DNA of 64,000 nt from Cryptomeria japonica (lineage: Eukaryota; Streptophyta; Pinopsida; Cupressales; Cupressaceae): contig NC_081413.1 in the NCBI RefSeq assembly GCF_030272615.1, forward strand, positions 555,857,136-555,921,135, read 5' to 3'. How positions within the stretch are numbered: position 1 is the stretch's first letter; each line of letters starts with the position of its first letter. Below are positions 1-11,697 of this stretch, one piece after another. The position numbers were made by a program, and so were the translations under genes. Under the pieces are notes generated by a model. The model saw only the letters and a list, made by a program, of their open reading frames with translations, was not told the DNA's origin and did not search any database.

Positions 1-735
1 TATTGTCACATCCCTAAACAAAGGGAATTCACTTCTCAAACCCTCAAAGTCTTTGAAAACTATTAAGTCTTTATGTCCTCAACAAGTTAACCTCCAAAGT
101 CTTCCAAACCATTAATGGTTAACTCAACCTTCTTACATGGTTAGAGACTTTTTGCTTGACTAAACCTTCATCTAACCCAAGGGTCTCATCAAGCATTCAT
201 GGCTTTACCCTTGGTTATCCCTTTAACCCTTGCACAAGAGTTTACCCCTTGGGTAAAAGCTTTGTCCAATGGATAACCCTAACCTAACCTTAACCCTTAC
301 CTCCTAGGGTAACCATCATGTCTTCTCAAGCATTTAATGCTTCTTTCATCTCCTCTCAAGTAGTCTCTTGTTGACAATTGTCACCATTTCATTGGTGAGA
401 ATTGTAAATATGGATTGATTAACTTTCAATCCTGGCCCTTGTTAAGATCATCCAATCTTGACCATCCATTTCCCTATTTTCCCTATAAATAGAGCCCTCC
501 TTCTATCATTTTTATATCCAAGTCTTTAGTATCAAAATTATAGGCATTTTACTAAGCATCCAAGTTTCATCTATAGTCATTTTAATCAAGCATTTAGCCT
601 CTCTTTGATAGAAATCATCTTAATAGCATCTTAAATAGGTATTTACATTATCATATAACACTCATGTTAGACTAGTATAGCATGTTAGGATAGTTTTTAC
701 TAATCCTCTTATCTTATCATCATATCCATGCTAGT
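1..735. other. AT-rich LTR-like sequence, no gene
   Basis: No coding frame of note. The stretch has short repeats built on TAACCC and GGTTA words and a good plant core promoter element (TATA box near 484) followed by transcript-leader-like sequence. This looks like the promoter half of a forward LTR whose ends I cannot find. It could also be an ordinary intergenic promoter. Confidence 0.3.
484..491 (+). promoter_or_regulatory. TATA box candidate
   Basis: TATAAATA inside CCCTATAAATAGAGCCC, the usual plant TATA context, with a C-rich stretch just downstream. No gene follows in the next 250 bases, so it probably belongs to an LTR. Confidence 0.4.
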
Positions 736-1044
736 TTAAATCATGTTAGATTTAGTATCATGCACAACTAGGAATGCATTCATATTAAATTGATCAATAT
801 CCCTCGTTTTCATGGTTGTCATTCCTAAGTCACTTTTCTTAGTGATATAAGAGCAAAGGCATTGAATTGAGGGATCATGTGAGATAGAGAACAATGGAAC
901 ATCCCTTAGGAAGTTGAGATATTCAACATAGCTCCATAACTTGCACCAAGAGTCCCATTGGTGTGTGGACTTGTCTAGAAACCAGATTTTATGTTTCATC
1001 ACACCACTTTTCCCGTACACAGTTCCTATTCTTGGAATATAGAG
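736..1044 (-). other. Unassigned reverse open frame, about 100 codons
   Basis: The reverse strand is open from a stop at 1045-1047 to 736. The product has a W/Y/F-rich middle (DKSTHQWDSWCKLWSYVEYL) and no motif I recognise. There is no clear start: the first ATG lies well inside the frame. Codon composition is not obviously random, so it may be a fragment of a decayed transposon or host gene. I assign no function. Confidence 0.15.
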
Positions 1045-1444
1045 TTAAATATGGATTAAACCTTGATAACAAAGAAAATATTAACATTTAGATATGTCTA
1101 ATGTACTTGTCTCTATCTTATAAAGCTTAAACCATCAAATGCCCTATTATCTCATAATTGTACCTACACTTGATAATCCATGACTTGTTTGAAACCTTCA
1201 CATATGAGTCTATGAAGGTCTCCCATTTTGGCATGAACTACAAAATATGAGATAGTTTTATAGTACCTCTTATATATGAACTAACAAAGAGATGATATAA
1301 AGAGTTTAACACATTTTAACATAGTGATTCCTTGAATCACCTAAAACTCTTAAATAATAATGGAGATAGAATGCAATAATAAAATAATAGTAATTTCCTA
1401 TATTGATTTACTAAAATAATCTTATAAACCATAAAAGAATAGAG
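1045..1444. other. AT-rich spacer, nothing recognised
   Basis: No open frame, repeat end or motif that I can support. It lies between the unassigned reverse frame and the reverse LTR relic. Confidence 0.3.
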
Positions 1445-2337
1445 TAATGTAATTTGAATCAGACCTGCTCCTTGAAATTGCTCAAAAAATGTTGGGACCA
1501 TGGCGCATCACATCAGTCCTCTGAACTTTGTACACACCAGGGGGAATGATTTGTCTCTGTTAATAGAGATTAATTTGAAGAGTACAACTCTACACCTATT
1601 TCATGCACACATAAAGAAAGGGAAATGTGTTGGTAATAGGGTTTGCCTTAGGTCAAACCCTAGTTTTGGAATTAACCATGAAATTGAGATAATAATTGAA
1701 ATGATTGAAAGGAAAGAATTTCCTTTTGAGGGAGGTGTTGAATTATGACTAAAACTTGAATTATGGTACCTCCTTGTGAAGTTTTGCTTGCCTCCACATG
1801 TAATTAGGGTTTATGAAGTCTTCAACAAAAATGGATGAATAATATCTCCTTCATTGCTTGAAAATTGACTTTACGGTTGCTCCTAAGTTGTAAGAAGACT
1901 GATTGCTTCTCAATTTATTGAATGCTTGATTGATGGATGCTTGTGTCTTGATTGGATTGATAGATGTTCAAATGAGAGAGGAAATCCTTTTTATATACCT
2001 TCCTGTCAAGAAAATTGACCAATTTTCCGACATGAGCCAACACAGAGAGGGGGATACCACTCAAATTTGACATGTTGCATTGGGTTTTAAGGTGCCCCTA
2101 ATCAGGGTTGACAGTGGTGTGCCACCATGGTCCCAGTGAGGACTATTGTGTGGCACCATGGTCCTGCCCTATTTTGGGGTAGGCATAAGGTGCATGTTGA
2201 GGTGCAATTTGAGTTAAATGGTATTTGTGATGTGCATGACCATAATCAGGTCTTCAATCAGGTCGAGGGGTGCAAACATTAAGGTAAAGACCCAAATGCG
2301 ATCGAAATTGAAAAGGGTGCAATTTTAGGATGCTACA
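1445..2337 (-). repeat. Reverse gypsy LTR relic (E-type)
   Basis: It matches the LTRs of the gypsy element at 39445-48333: the GGTTTGCCTTAGGTCAAACC word, the CCTTTTGAGGGAGGTGTTGAAT stretch and the CCTCCTTGTGAAG stretch occur in the same order. The right edge GGATGCTACA reads TGTAGCATCC on the minus strand, a proper TG start of an LTR. A TATA box on the minus strand near 1990 supports this orientation. The far end is not found. A forward open frame at 1500-1748 lies inside and is not a gene. Confidence 0.6.
1988..1999 (-). promoter_or_regulatory. TATA box of reverse LTR relic
   Basis: The minus strand reads GGTATATAAAAAGG, a strong TATA element, at the place where related E-type LTRs carry one (near 48036). 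It is the likely transcription start signal of this LTR. Confidence 0.5.
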
Positions 2338-2513
2338 TCTAGAAATTCAAAAAAAAGTTGGTAGGACCAAGGCACTGGGATTCGCCATGGTTCCACACTT
2401 TTTTCCTCAAATATTGAGAGGATAATTTGGTGGTCCTATCTAATTTAAATCTGACTCTATGTGAAATATATCAATTCTCAGTCAACCTAATGGTGATTTT
2501 AATTATGAAATCC

Positions 2514-2523
2514 CTATATAAGG
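2514..2523 (+). promoter_or_regulatory. TATA box of forward LTR relic
   Basis: CTATATAAGG within CCCTATATAAGGCACCC, about 170 bases into the relic. The position fits the core promoter of the F-type LTR. Confidence 0.5.
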
Positions 2524-2981
2524 CACCCTTCTCAATTCATTTCAATAATCTTATCTTATGCTAATATTATCATCAATTCAAGAGAAATTATTCATCCTCA
2601 AGGGAAGATTTGATTCAAGGAGTAGCAAAATACATCAAGGCATCTTCCATTTATGTTTTATCTATGATTTCATGATGTATTCTATGTGATATATCATGTT
2701 ATTGCATCAACACATGGAGGACCTTATCTTAAGAGAATTACATCAACTATTGAAGCTATAATCATCTACTTACAAGCTTTTCCAATTCAATTCAAGTTCA
2801 ATTTATATTTTAATTAGGGTTAATTCCAAACTTGGGGTTTGACCTAGGGAAAACCCCTATCCACAACCCCCTTTCTTTTACAAGTATTCAGCAGAGTGGG
2901 AAGTTTTAGGAAGATCTCAGCAAATTGGTGTGTTTCTTGTCAAAATTTGGGCCTAGTTTTTATGGATCGGGGTGCCCCATG

Positions 2982-3003
2982 CCCTAGTCCTCTAGGACTA
3001 GGG
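2982..3003. repeat. Perfect 10-bp inverted repeat
   Basis: CCCTAGTCCT, a 2-base spacer CT, then AGGACTAGGG, flanked by imperfect copies of the phrase GGTGCC(C/A)CATGCCCT. It lies in the transcribed part of an LTR relic and would fold into a hairpin in RNA. Confidence 0.8.
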
Positions 3004-3440
3004 TGCCACATGCCCTGGTCCTCCTTTTTCCACATCATATTTTAAGGGAATTTCTCACATTGTCTCAAAAAATCAGAGTCTTAGATAATAGGTCATCAAA
3101 CCCGAGTGCCCCACACCATGGTCCTACTAATTCTCCTTCAGATTAGACTCACAAGTGCACAACAAAATTCTCATCTTAGATATGTGTTTATTGTTTCATT
3201 TCAGTTATATGTTAAAGTGCTTCAATACTTGTTTAGTCACTTGTATTTGTTTCTTCATTTCAATTCTACATTCTCCTATCCTTGCATATCCATTTTCATA
3301 GAAACAAAGGAATAGAAACCCTAGAAGTATCCCTTGACTCTCTTTCACATGAGTTTGTCAAGGACAGTCACTCCTCTAGGTGCTTTCGTATTCTAATGTT
3401 TGTGTGAAAGTGGACCTAGGTCTTAATTATACTTGGTTCC

Positions 3441-5483
3441 ATTTTTGCCAAAAACAATTACTTATCCCACTCAAAACAACACTAGCATCAGTTATTGATT
3501 TCTCAAAGAGGCTCAAATATACTCAAGTTTTACATTTAGGCATTTGACTCTATGATAAAAAAAAATATGTCTCTAAACCAAATCAAATCATGTTCTATTT
3601 TCATCTTTTCAAATTATTTTTCCACCTTCTTTCTTTTATATTTTAACAATAATTTGGTTGAAAGTATGTTCTATATTTTCTATATTTAATAGTTAGTTGA
3701 GGTTATGGAGACTATGTTGTTAAAAATTAATTAGGTAATTTATCAGGTTTATGATATTAAAGTAATTTTAAATAATTAATGAACTACTTTTGATGTGCCT
3801 ATTAATATTTACGCACACTTAAGATCTAAGTTTGAGATATAAATCATTGCATTGTGATTGATTGATTTTTAGCATAGTTAAAAAAGGTTATTGTGTTAAT
3901 TTTTCTCTTAGGGGTTTTTCCAAGGTAGAATTTTTTATATTGTGTTTTTTTTTATATGAATTTGCTTTAAATTTTGTATATTTTTTCTTTTGTAAAGATT
4001 AATTGGGCTTTATTTTCCTATAAGTTGGAAGAGTTTATCTTCATTTTTTTCTAGATGTTTCAAGGAAATGATCAAACTTACCTTTCTTGCCTAATTTCTA
4101 ATCATTTTTCAACTTTTTTTCCTCATTTTAACATGTTACTTTTTTATCTATAGTATGACCTCACACAAAAAATTGATGCATTGAACACAATGTAGATAGA
4201 ATGTTTTGGGTAGGTTTTTATTTGAATAAAAGGACTAATGTCCCTATAGTGTAATCTATTAATTCAACCTAAATCACCCTTCCACATACAACCATATTTC
4301 ATTATGCATGCTAGAATAAAATTAAATATTCATCCAACTCTTTATCTTTGTATTTTTTTTATAAATGATTATTGTTTGAATACTTCTCATACAGACGATG
4401 ATACACGATCATACAAGTACCACTCTCCTAGAGTGGGATTGTCTTCCCAAATCATCAATAGCCTTTACAAGCGCTCAAGGCATTCAAGGGGGGTCCATTA
4501 TCTTAGTTAATTAATTACCCATGTTTCATTAATTTTCAATTGATTAATTAACTCTCATATGTGATTATAGTACATGGCCACTTGGGCTTGAGGTCACATA
4601 GGGATCCACTCCCATAACCCTCTCTAGTACCTACATTCTAAGCTCATTACATTCACCAATGAATGCAGAATTAAAATCAAATAATATGAATTTCCCAAGT
4701 TTTCACCACATAGGAATAAATTCCTCAAATTGCAATAATCATAAGAAATAAGATCCAAGTTAATCAAAATTAAAATCCACACGATAAATCCAGCATTCCA
4801 CATAATAATCCATCAAAATTTCACACAAATTCCCATTTATAAATATTTTCCATTTTTCTCAAAAACTAGTAAATAATGCCAATATCCATTAAAGTAGCTT
4901 GAAAAATCATAAAAGTTCAAAATGAAAAATTCAAATAATCTAAGAATACCCTTTTGGTTTGTAGGTGCCCAACACCCTATTTCTATCATAAAATCACCCA
5001 TTCAATCAATATAAAAACATTGGTCGTGGTAACAATGTTTTATGGACATTTTATAAAACTTTCAAACAACAATTTAAATACTCACTCAAACAAAATGCTT
5101 TCGATAAGGGAAATGCTTATTTTCACATAAAAGGTTGTTTAAAACCATTTTAAAATAAAAAAGAAGAGAGAGAAATAACTATTGTATATTATACGCACAA
5201 TTGCTATAATTACAATTGGACCTCGTACAACTACTGCCCCCTCTCCTCTACAGAGAGAAATGAGGTTCCTACCTCAATTTTGCTCCAAATTTGAAACCAC
5301 AAATACTCATAACACACCCAAGCAATGCACGGATCCATTGGACAAAACAAGCCCTGCCAATTCCCATCTCATTGCCACAAAAATCATCCAAGTCCATTCA
5401 AAATTGCATCCGCAATGACAAATCCAAGTAAAAGAGGGTTCCATGCTATCCAAAAACTTAAAAAATGACAATGTCAAAAAGAG
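3441..5483. other. AT-rich sequence, possible old LTR
   Basis: No coding frame can be supported. Runs of T and A dominate 3550-4150. The part from about 4250 may be the left portion of an old LTR related to unit H, since the sequence past the solo LTR at 5489 resembles H, but I see no defined end. Short open frames at 4304-4510 and 5182-5418 show no motif. Confidence 0.3.
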
Positions 5484-5488
5484 CTATT

Positions 5489-6604
5489 TGTTGGTATTAT
5501 GGATGTGTTGCATTGGTTTTGTCGTTGATTTCAACACTTATCCTTTTGAAGGTCTACATTGTTGTTTTGGCACTCTGGTTTTATTGGTTTATTGTTGAAC
5601 CGGCACATTGTGTTCACCGGCGAGGTTAGTGGCTTATGCACAGTCATCGGTATATGTTCACCGACAGGTTATATGGTTCACCAATAATGAATATGACTTG
5701 TTATCATTTGGAGATCATTTTATTATGTCGAAGACATGGATTAGATGTTTGGATTTGGTGTTTTGGATATTGGTCTAATCAGGTTGACATATTTGTTGTT
5801 ATCGGCAGATAGGTCTAGGTTATGGACTGGTACATGATATCTATTCCAAATCAGCACAACATGTTATGGAGATGACTTATTATTTGCATAATGTATTAAG
5901 GCTGACATATTGCATCACATTGAGACTTATTTTGTTATTGATTTAAATGTAATATCTTTAGTGAGCCGACCTTAAATATTTGGTCTTAGGTTTTGTATAA
6001 ATGTAAGATCTCATTTGAGAGATGTAATATGGAAATGTAACTTGGTATATGTGCGAATATTGAAAATCATATGAGCATATTATAGTGTGATTCATGTAGA
6101 CATCATTTGAAGGTTGAGGAAGGTATGAAGGTGTTTGCCAGAGCTTAAACCGGTACTGAATGTAGCATTGGAGATGCTACTTTGAAGCAGTACATTGTTA
6201 TAGGATTTAACCATCCTATTGTAGTCAGTGTGACTCCCATTTTTTGATTGAGCAGTAAGCTTTAGGCAATTGGCCTTTCTGCATATGCAGACCCCATTTG
6301 TATACACTTACTATCTGCAGTAGTATCATCTGATTGTGGGTAAGGTTTCCCACCATGGTTTTTCCCCTTACAAGGTTTCCACGTCAAAATATGTGTGTCA
6401 TGTGTTGTGGATGTTGTTTCTCTTCTTGTTTCATGCATTAAGTTTCATCGGTATTGATATAAACTGCTAATCTGTTTCACCGGCATTAAGTTTGGTTTAC
6501 TGGCACTAAGTTTAAGTTGGATTAATTTATATTTGGGTTGTAATTCATTGACAACTAATTCACCCCTCCCCCCCCCCTCTCAGTTGTCCTTCTGGTTCCT
6601 AACA
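5489..6604 (+). mobile_element. Copia-type solo LTR, 1116 bp
   Basis: It starts TGTTGGTATT, ends GGTTCCTAACA, and is flanked by a perfect 5-bp duplication CTATT (5484-5488 and 6605-6609). Inside are the two marks of the copia LTRs in this window: the CCACCATGGTTTTTCCC...GGTTTCCACGT block at 6351-6384 and the C-rich tract in ATTCACCCCTCCCCCCCC near the end. No internal region is present, so it is the product of LTR-LTR recombination or a very short element. The open frame on the minus strand at 6092-6307 is a shadow. Confidence 0.85.
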
Positions 6605-6609
6605 CTATT

Positions 6610-7643
6610 TTCCTTTTATAAAACCCATTCACTTTTTGAAAATAAATAAATAAACTAAAATAATACTTTAAAATTTTCCAATTACATACTTTACCCTCAT
6701 TATGAAAAACATTTAAAATGAATATACATAAGCCAAATTTTAATTTTCAAACATTAAATTGCCATTTAAAACCCCATAACACTATTCAAATTTTTTAATT
6801 AAAAATAATTCATTTTTACCCAATTCCACCCTTGGACCCAAACTAGACATTTAAAACATACTTTTTTGCACACAACATTGAATCTTTCAATAAAACCCAT
6901 ATAAGCATATATTAACCTTAAATTATGGAAACGAAATTGCACTTTAAATCATAGGAAATATAAATTAGCACCAAAACACCCAAGATTTTTATTAGACATC
7001 CACAAAAGGGTTAGGATTCCAAAATGTTACCAACCATGGTATCTAAGGTAATTACTTAAACAATAACATGAAATCACACTTGAGCCAAGTATGACAAGTT
7101 AGCGTTAATAGTGACGACCAATGTGACATATCCCATATAACCACTGTTGGGGTATGCTCAGACCTATGGAACCAAGTGGAGTTGATATCATGTACTTGTT
7201 ACCACTCTACAAATGTCAAGTATACTTGTGCATGTTCACAATAGTTGAAGCATAGCCAAATTCACCCAATAGGGTCAAATATCACAAATATAAATTTATT
7301 GCATTTAACTATTCTAAATCATGTTATCATTTACTTCCAACATAAATATTAATAAGTCAAAACATCATAAGTTCATAACCACATTTAATTCAAGTCATAT
7401 CTCAAACATAATTAAATTAAACATAATATAAAATTAGGCATAATATCATCTCACTTACATCACATAAAATACCATTTCCATAGAATACCTTAAGTCTTCA
7501 CAAAGAACTAGGCACAATATCATGCACACATCTTAATGCAAATAACACCAAAGGATGGCATGTTGAGGAAAAACCTCCCAAGCATGCAAGTGGTCCATAC
7601 ACACCATGAATCATAAGGGAACTAGTCACAATAAATACAATGA
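6610..7643 (+). repeat. Old LTR related to unit H
   Basis: The stretch 7160-7205 (GGTATGCTCAGACCTATGGAACC...) matches 37190-37235 inside unit H (GGCATGCTCAAACCTACGAAGC...). The AT-rich sequence before it has the same flavour as 36660-36960. After gypsy element F it seems to resume at 17040 and end GGGTATTACA at 17162, the same type of end as H (GGGGTACTACA). It is thus an older LTR into which the solo LTR and F inserted. Confidence 0.45.
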
Positions 7644-7648
7644 AGTAT

Positions 7649-9251
7649 TGTAGTGTCACAAATTGTACACCCTTTCTAGGGTGGTACAATTTCAAACTTA
7701 GTTTAGCACCCGCCTTAGTGTGTTTTGCATCTTGCATTCCTAATCTCTTTTAAGAATTTAATTATTTAATTTAGTTAAATCTAAATTCATAAATCATCAC
7801 TTCACATGTTATAAAGTTGGGCTCTTTACCCTAAGTGTGCCCCTTTTCATTTTATTCCTTCAATAAATCATTTAATCATAAACCCTAATTATGTCCTATT
7901 TTGACCTTAAGGCCTGATTTCGCATATCAAAACACCTTGAAATCACTTGTAACTTTGGGATTCTCTCTAATATCATCATATCTAATGACCCTACAAATTT
8001 GGTGAAAAGTTGGTTGGACCATGTCGTGAGTGCACATGGTCCTCGACCTTTTTTCCCGAAATTTCGGGAGCATAATCTTATGATATAATAATGATTAACC
8101 CTAAAAGATTGGTGGGAAATTCAAATTCTAGCTCAGCCTAAACATGAAATTAAGTTCTAGGGTTTCATACTTAAGAGCTCTCTTTCTTCATTTGAAGGAG
8201 ACTTTTTCTAAGAATCTAAGAACAGGTTTTTGGAGCATAAAGAGCCTTCTTTGCAATGAAAGAGTAGATCTTTGAAGTATTCAACAACGTTCAACATTAA
8301 TCCATCAAACTTTAATCAAGCAACATTTAATCAATTGGGGGATCTTGAAGATGTAGAAGAATAATAGGAGATCATTGACTGATGATTGGCTTTTACCTCT
8401 CCCTTGGGGTTGGGTATGGTTTCATGTTATTTTCTTGTCTTTGCATAAGATTCATTTCGATTCATATTCATGCTTTAAATCACTTTGCATCAAAGATTTA
8501 GAGCATTTACTTTGTCAATTATAAGCAATTAGGGTTTACTCTTTAGGGTTGCTCTAGATTGTTTGCTTTCATTTTAGGATCTTGCACACACACAAGGTTC
8601 TTGCACATACATTTTTAGTACATTATTGACTATTTGTGGAGGTGTAAATGACCAACATAGGGGTTTGACTAAGGCAAAACCCTATATAGCAACCCAAAAC
8701 CCCATTTTGCAACTTCATGTACAGGTTCAGATCCGAGCGTCGCTAGAAGTTTCAAGATCGGAAGAGCACATAGAGACAGTTTTTGGGTGTAGATTTCATC
8801 AAAAACCCTAAGGATAGGGTTGTGGTGTTCTGGTACTACCCTCTATCAGTAGGATTTGGTAGAAAGGAGTCTTGCAAGCTTTAAAACCTATCCTATTAGT
8901 TGGAGCTCCATATTTGCAAAATCAAGACAGTGGCGTGGCACCCTGGTCCCAGACATTTCTGCTCAGATTTCAGACATAGGTGCACCTCTTATTTTGCCTC
9001 CTATTATGTACTTTTCAGCAGAATATCGGTTGTCCTTTGATCTGCATTTCTAGATTAGGGTTTTCTTGCTTACTTGCATCCTAGGTTAGATCACATTTTT
9101 GAATCATTCCTCTCTCATTTACAGCAAGGGAATAGAAACCCTAAGAGGTGATCCTTGACTCTCTCTTCCACACAAGAAGTAGCTCAAAGTGTGAGTGTGT
9201 ATGACAGTGAGATTAGGGTTTCCATACTTAGTCTCACTAATTTCCCCTGCA
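7649..9251 (+). repeat. 5' LTR of gypsy F
   Basis: It starts TGTAGTGTCACAAATTG and ends near CCCCTGCA(CA). It is collinear with 15427-17039. The exact end is uncertain by two bases because both LTRs continue with CA. Open frames at 8626-8811 and 8856-9053 fall inside and are not genes. Confidence 0.85.
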
Positions 9252-9257
9252 CATCTT

Positions 9258-9270
9258 TGGTGAACCCAGC
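9258..9270 (+). promoter_or_regulatory. Primer binding site of gypsy F
   Basis: TGGTGAACCCAGC lies a few bases after the 5' LTR, where the tRNA primer site belongs. Gypsy element E has the same TTGGTGAACC word at its LTR edge (47182-47195, minus strand). I do not assign the tRNA. Confidence 0.6.
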
Positions 9271-9440
9271 GTGAATCTAATTTCATTTTCATTTCATTGC
9301 ATTGTTAGATTTAGATCTAGTTTATTTCATTTGCTTTCAAAACATAAAAAGAAAAAATAAAGATTTCTTTCATTTTCCTTGCATTGTGTGTTTAAAATTC
9401 ATGTAATTTTCATTTCAAAATATCAGATTTTTATTTACAA

Positions 9441-10468
9441 GATGTTCATGATTTTGATGATGTGTGCAATTATGTTGATTATGAGTTTAGTGAGGATGAA
9501 TTAGATGAATCTCTAGAAGATTTTTGAACCCTAAGCCTTATAAACCCTCATTTTTCCATAAAATAATCAACTCTGTTACTATGCCATTTTGTGGTGATGA
9601 GAAAGATAAGTTGAATGACTCCTCTCATGGGTACATTCCTATCAACTCCTCCACTAAATCTAGAAACATGGTTGACTCCCATAATTCCCTCTATGATGTT
9701 ATGTCTCCTTTTGAGTCCAAAGATAAACCTTTCAATCACTATGACCATGCTTTATTGGATGATGCCCTGGATGACTTTATGTCTTTGCCTAAACCTTCAA
9801 ACAAGAATAATGCATCTAAAAGGTTAATCAATATGATCAATATGAATGAACATAGAAAAGCTCTTTTTGTATTCCAAGGTTCTTATCCTTCTCTAGCTTC
9901 ACCTCTTCCTAATCAACCTCTTTTCATGGTTTAAGTTGGATATAGTAATGATTCCTTTAGTTCTCCAAACAAACCTAACATTGCAGTTCAAGGAAGAAAT
10001 ACCACTAAGAGTCCTTATAGATATGCTCAACAAATAACTAAGGAGAGTTATAATGCAGTTTCTCATACCTATAACAAAATAAATAATAGGCAACCTAATC
10101 CTCCTCCAGTTATTCCCACTTATCTACCTGATCCTCAACCTATTATTCCTCAAGGACCTCGCATTTCACAAACTCTTGGTAGGGAATATGACCTAATTGA
10201 ACAAATTAAAGCTACTCCTGAGAAGATATCCCTTTGGGATTTGATTCAAACCTCCTCAACTCATCATGGAATGCTACAAGATGCATTGAAAACATTGAAT
10301 GTCCCACCCGCAGTGACATCCAATAATATGGCTTCCTTGATTAACTCTATCACAACACCTAAGGCCCAAATTGTGTTTACACAAGATGAGCTACCCTCTA
10401 GTGAAATTCAACAACAATATGATCCCTTAATGATTATGGTTATTATAAATGATAGTGCAATAAAGTGA
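9441..10468 (+). pseudogene. ORF1 region of gypsy F, no capsid domain seen
   Basis: An acidic lead-in (SEDELDESLEDF) ends at a stop at 9525-9527. The frame that follows (9524-9934, then 10241-10468 in the same frame after stops) is hydrophilic. Its C-terminal third has the linker usual between gag and protease in Tat-like elements (YDLIEQIKATPEKISLWDLI). No capsid motif of the type seen in element E (QALQWYCYLP) is found. A capsid deletion, or an unusual ORF1, would explain this. The 9524 start is a TTG and is not likely real. Confidence 0.6.
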
Positions 10469-10807
10469 ACACTAGTGAACAATGGTTATGGCATTAATGT
10501 TTGTAGCATTAACTTGTTACATAAGATCAACATCGATACATCTCTTATTAAGTCCCATTCTCTCACTATCCGAGGTTTTGATAATGTTGCTAAATCTTCA
10601 TTAGGTATCATTACATTGCCTATTAAGGTAGGTACTGTTAATTTACCCACACCTATCTATGTCATGTCTGGAGAATTTACATACAACTTGTTGCTAGGGA
10701 TACCTTGGATTCATAGCATGCAATTTGTCCCCTCTATATTGCATAGGCAAATTAAATTCATTTACAACAATATAAAATATACCTTGCTAGGTGACACAAG
10801 TCTCTAG
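10469..10807 (+). pseudogene. Aspartic protease of gypsy F, catalytic Asp lost
   Basis: The fold signature reads LVNNGYGINVCS, then LPIKVGTVNLPTPIYVM and LLLGIPWIHSMQFVPS, typical of the retropepsin-like protease in Tat-like gypsy elements. The active-site triplet, normally D-x-G, here begins with Asn (AAC), so the enzyme should be dead. It continues the frame of the linker upstream, with a stop in between at 10466-10468, and ends with TAG at 10805-10807. Confidence 0.75.
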
Positions 10808-11697
10808 GATTGTTTACAAACATCAAGTTCTAAATCCTCTTCAACCAGTTCTTCCCAACTATCTTAGATAATCCCTCTAAATCTTCTACCCCCACTAGTG
10901 TAACCACTTCATCAAACCTATCTCCTACTTCTGGATCGATTTCCAACACTTGCTCAAGTGAACCTAAGATTCTTGATGAAGAGTCTTCTCAGCCTGATTC
11001 TACTATTGAGGACACATTTGATCCTGAGAAGGTTCTTCCAGAAGATGATTAGGGATCCCTTGATTTTAATCCTACTTTCATAGGGAAATACAAAATTCCC
11101 CCTAGAGAACCTAAGTTCTAAAAGAAGAAGGAAGAAGAAAAACCTTAAAAGCAATCCACTTTGTCTGGGCCATTGAGTAACAACTTTGTGATAGCTTCCC
11201 AAACTTCATCTCCCTTAGTTTCTGACCTAAAGTTCTTTGACCCTTCACTTTATGAAAATCCTCCTTCTCTCTCAAAAATGGCTAACCTTTATGGTCTTGG
11301 TTTTCACATCCTAGCTAGATGCGGATATAATGGTAATGGATGTGGTGCTCAAGAACAAGGGATTAAGCTTCCCTTGGAAAACAACTTCTATGATATGACA
11401 TTTGGGCTTGGTTATTATCCTTTTAAGTGTACTAAAACCTCTAAGAGACCGTCTATTAGTGTTAATGTCATTTTTTCTTCTCTCTCACTAAAATTTACAA
11501 AGTATATTGACTATGATTCTTTTGGTGTCTTTGCTTTGGATGTTTTTCCTACCAATGATTCCTTATTTGAATTCCAAGGAGTTTATGACATCCTTCCTCG
11601 TTATCACCATAATCATGATTTTTCCTATTGTTTAAATGCGGAAGCTTACTTTGGGAAAGAAAGAGATAACGATGAGATAATTAAAGAATTTCCTTAG
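10808..11697 (+). pseudogene. Protease-RT linker with G-patch-like motif, gypsy F
   Basis: The frame changes after 10807. The open part 11161-11697 holds a glycine-rich run, MANLYGLGFHILARCGYNG followed by NGCGAQEQGI. It matches the G-patch found after the protease in some plant gypsy elements (known for the family; its role is nucleic-acid contact). A short acidic region with stops (10808-11160) precedes it. The end is a TAG that probably replaces a sense codon, because RT follows in the same frame. Confidence 0.6.

Larger units (their letters stand above)
2338..3440 (+). repeat. Forward gypsy LTR relic (F-type), 5' end missing
   Basis: It is related to the LTR of element F. Shared stretches in order are AAAGTTGG.(T)GGACCA, a TATA region, GGGTTTGACCTAGG, and GGAATAGAAACCCTAGAAG followed by a CCTTGACTCTCT word, as at 8000-9150. 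The first few hundred bases of the F LTR have no counterpart, so the left side is truncated where it meets the reverse LTR relic at 2337. The open frame at 3106-3315 is inside and not a gene. Confidence 0.55.

Noticed and set aside
240-310. Telomere-like CCCTAA words
   Set aside because: The words CCCTAACC, TAACC and CTTAACCC vary in length and spacing; there is no regular plant TTTAGGG array.
1500-1748. Forward ATG frame of 82 codons
   Set aside because: It crosses the conserved noncoding LTR words shared with 39900-40020 and 47660-47780, where the frame is not kept.
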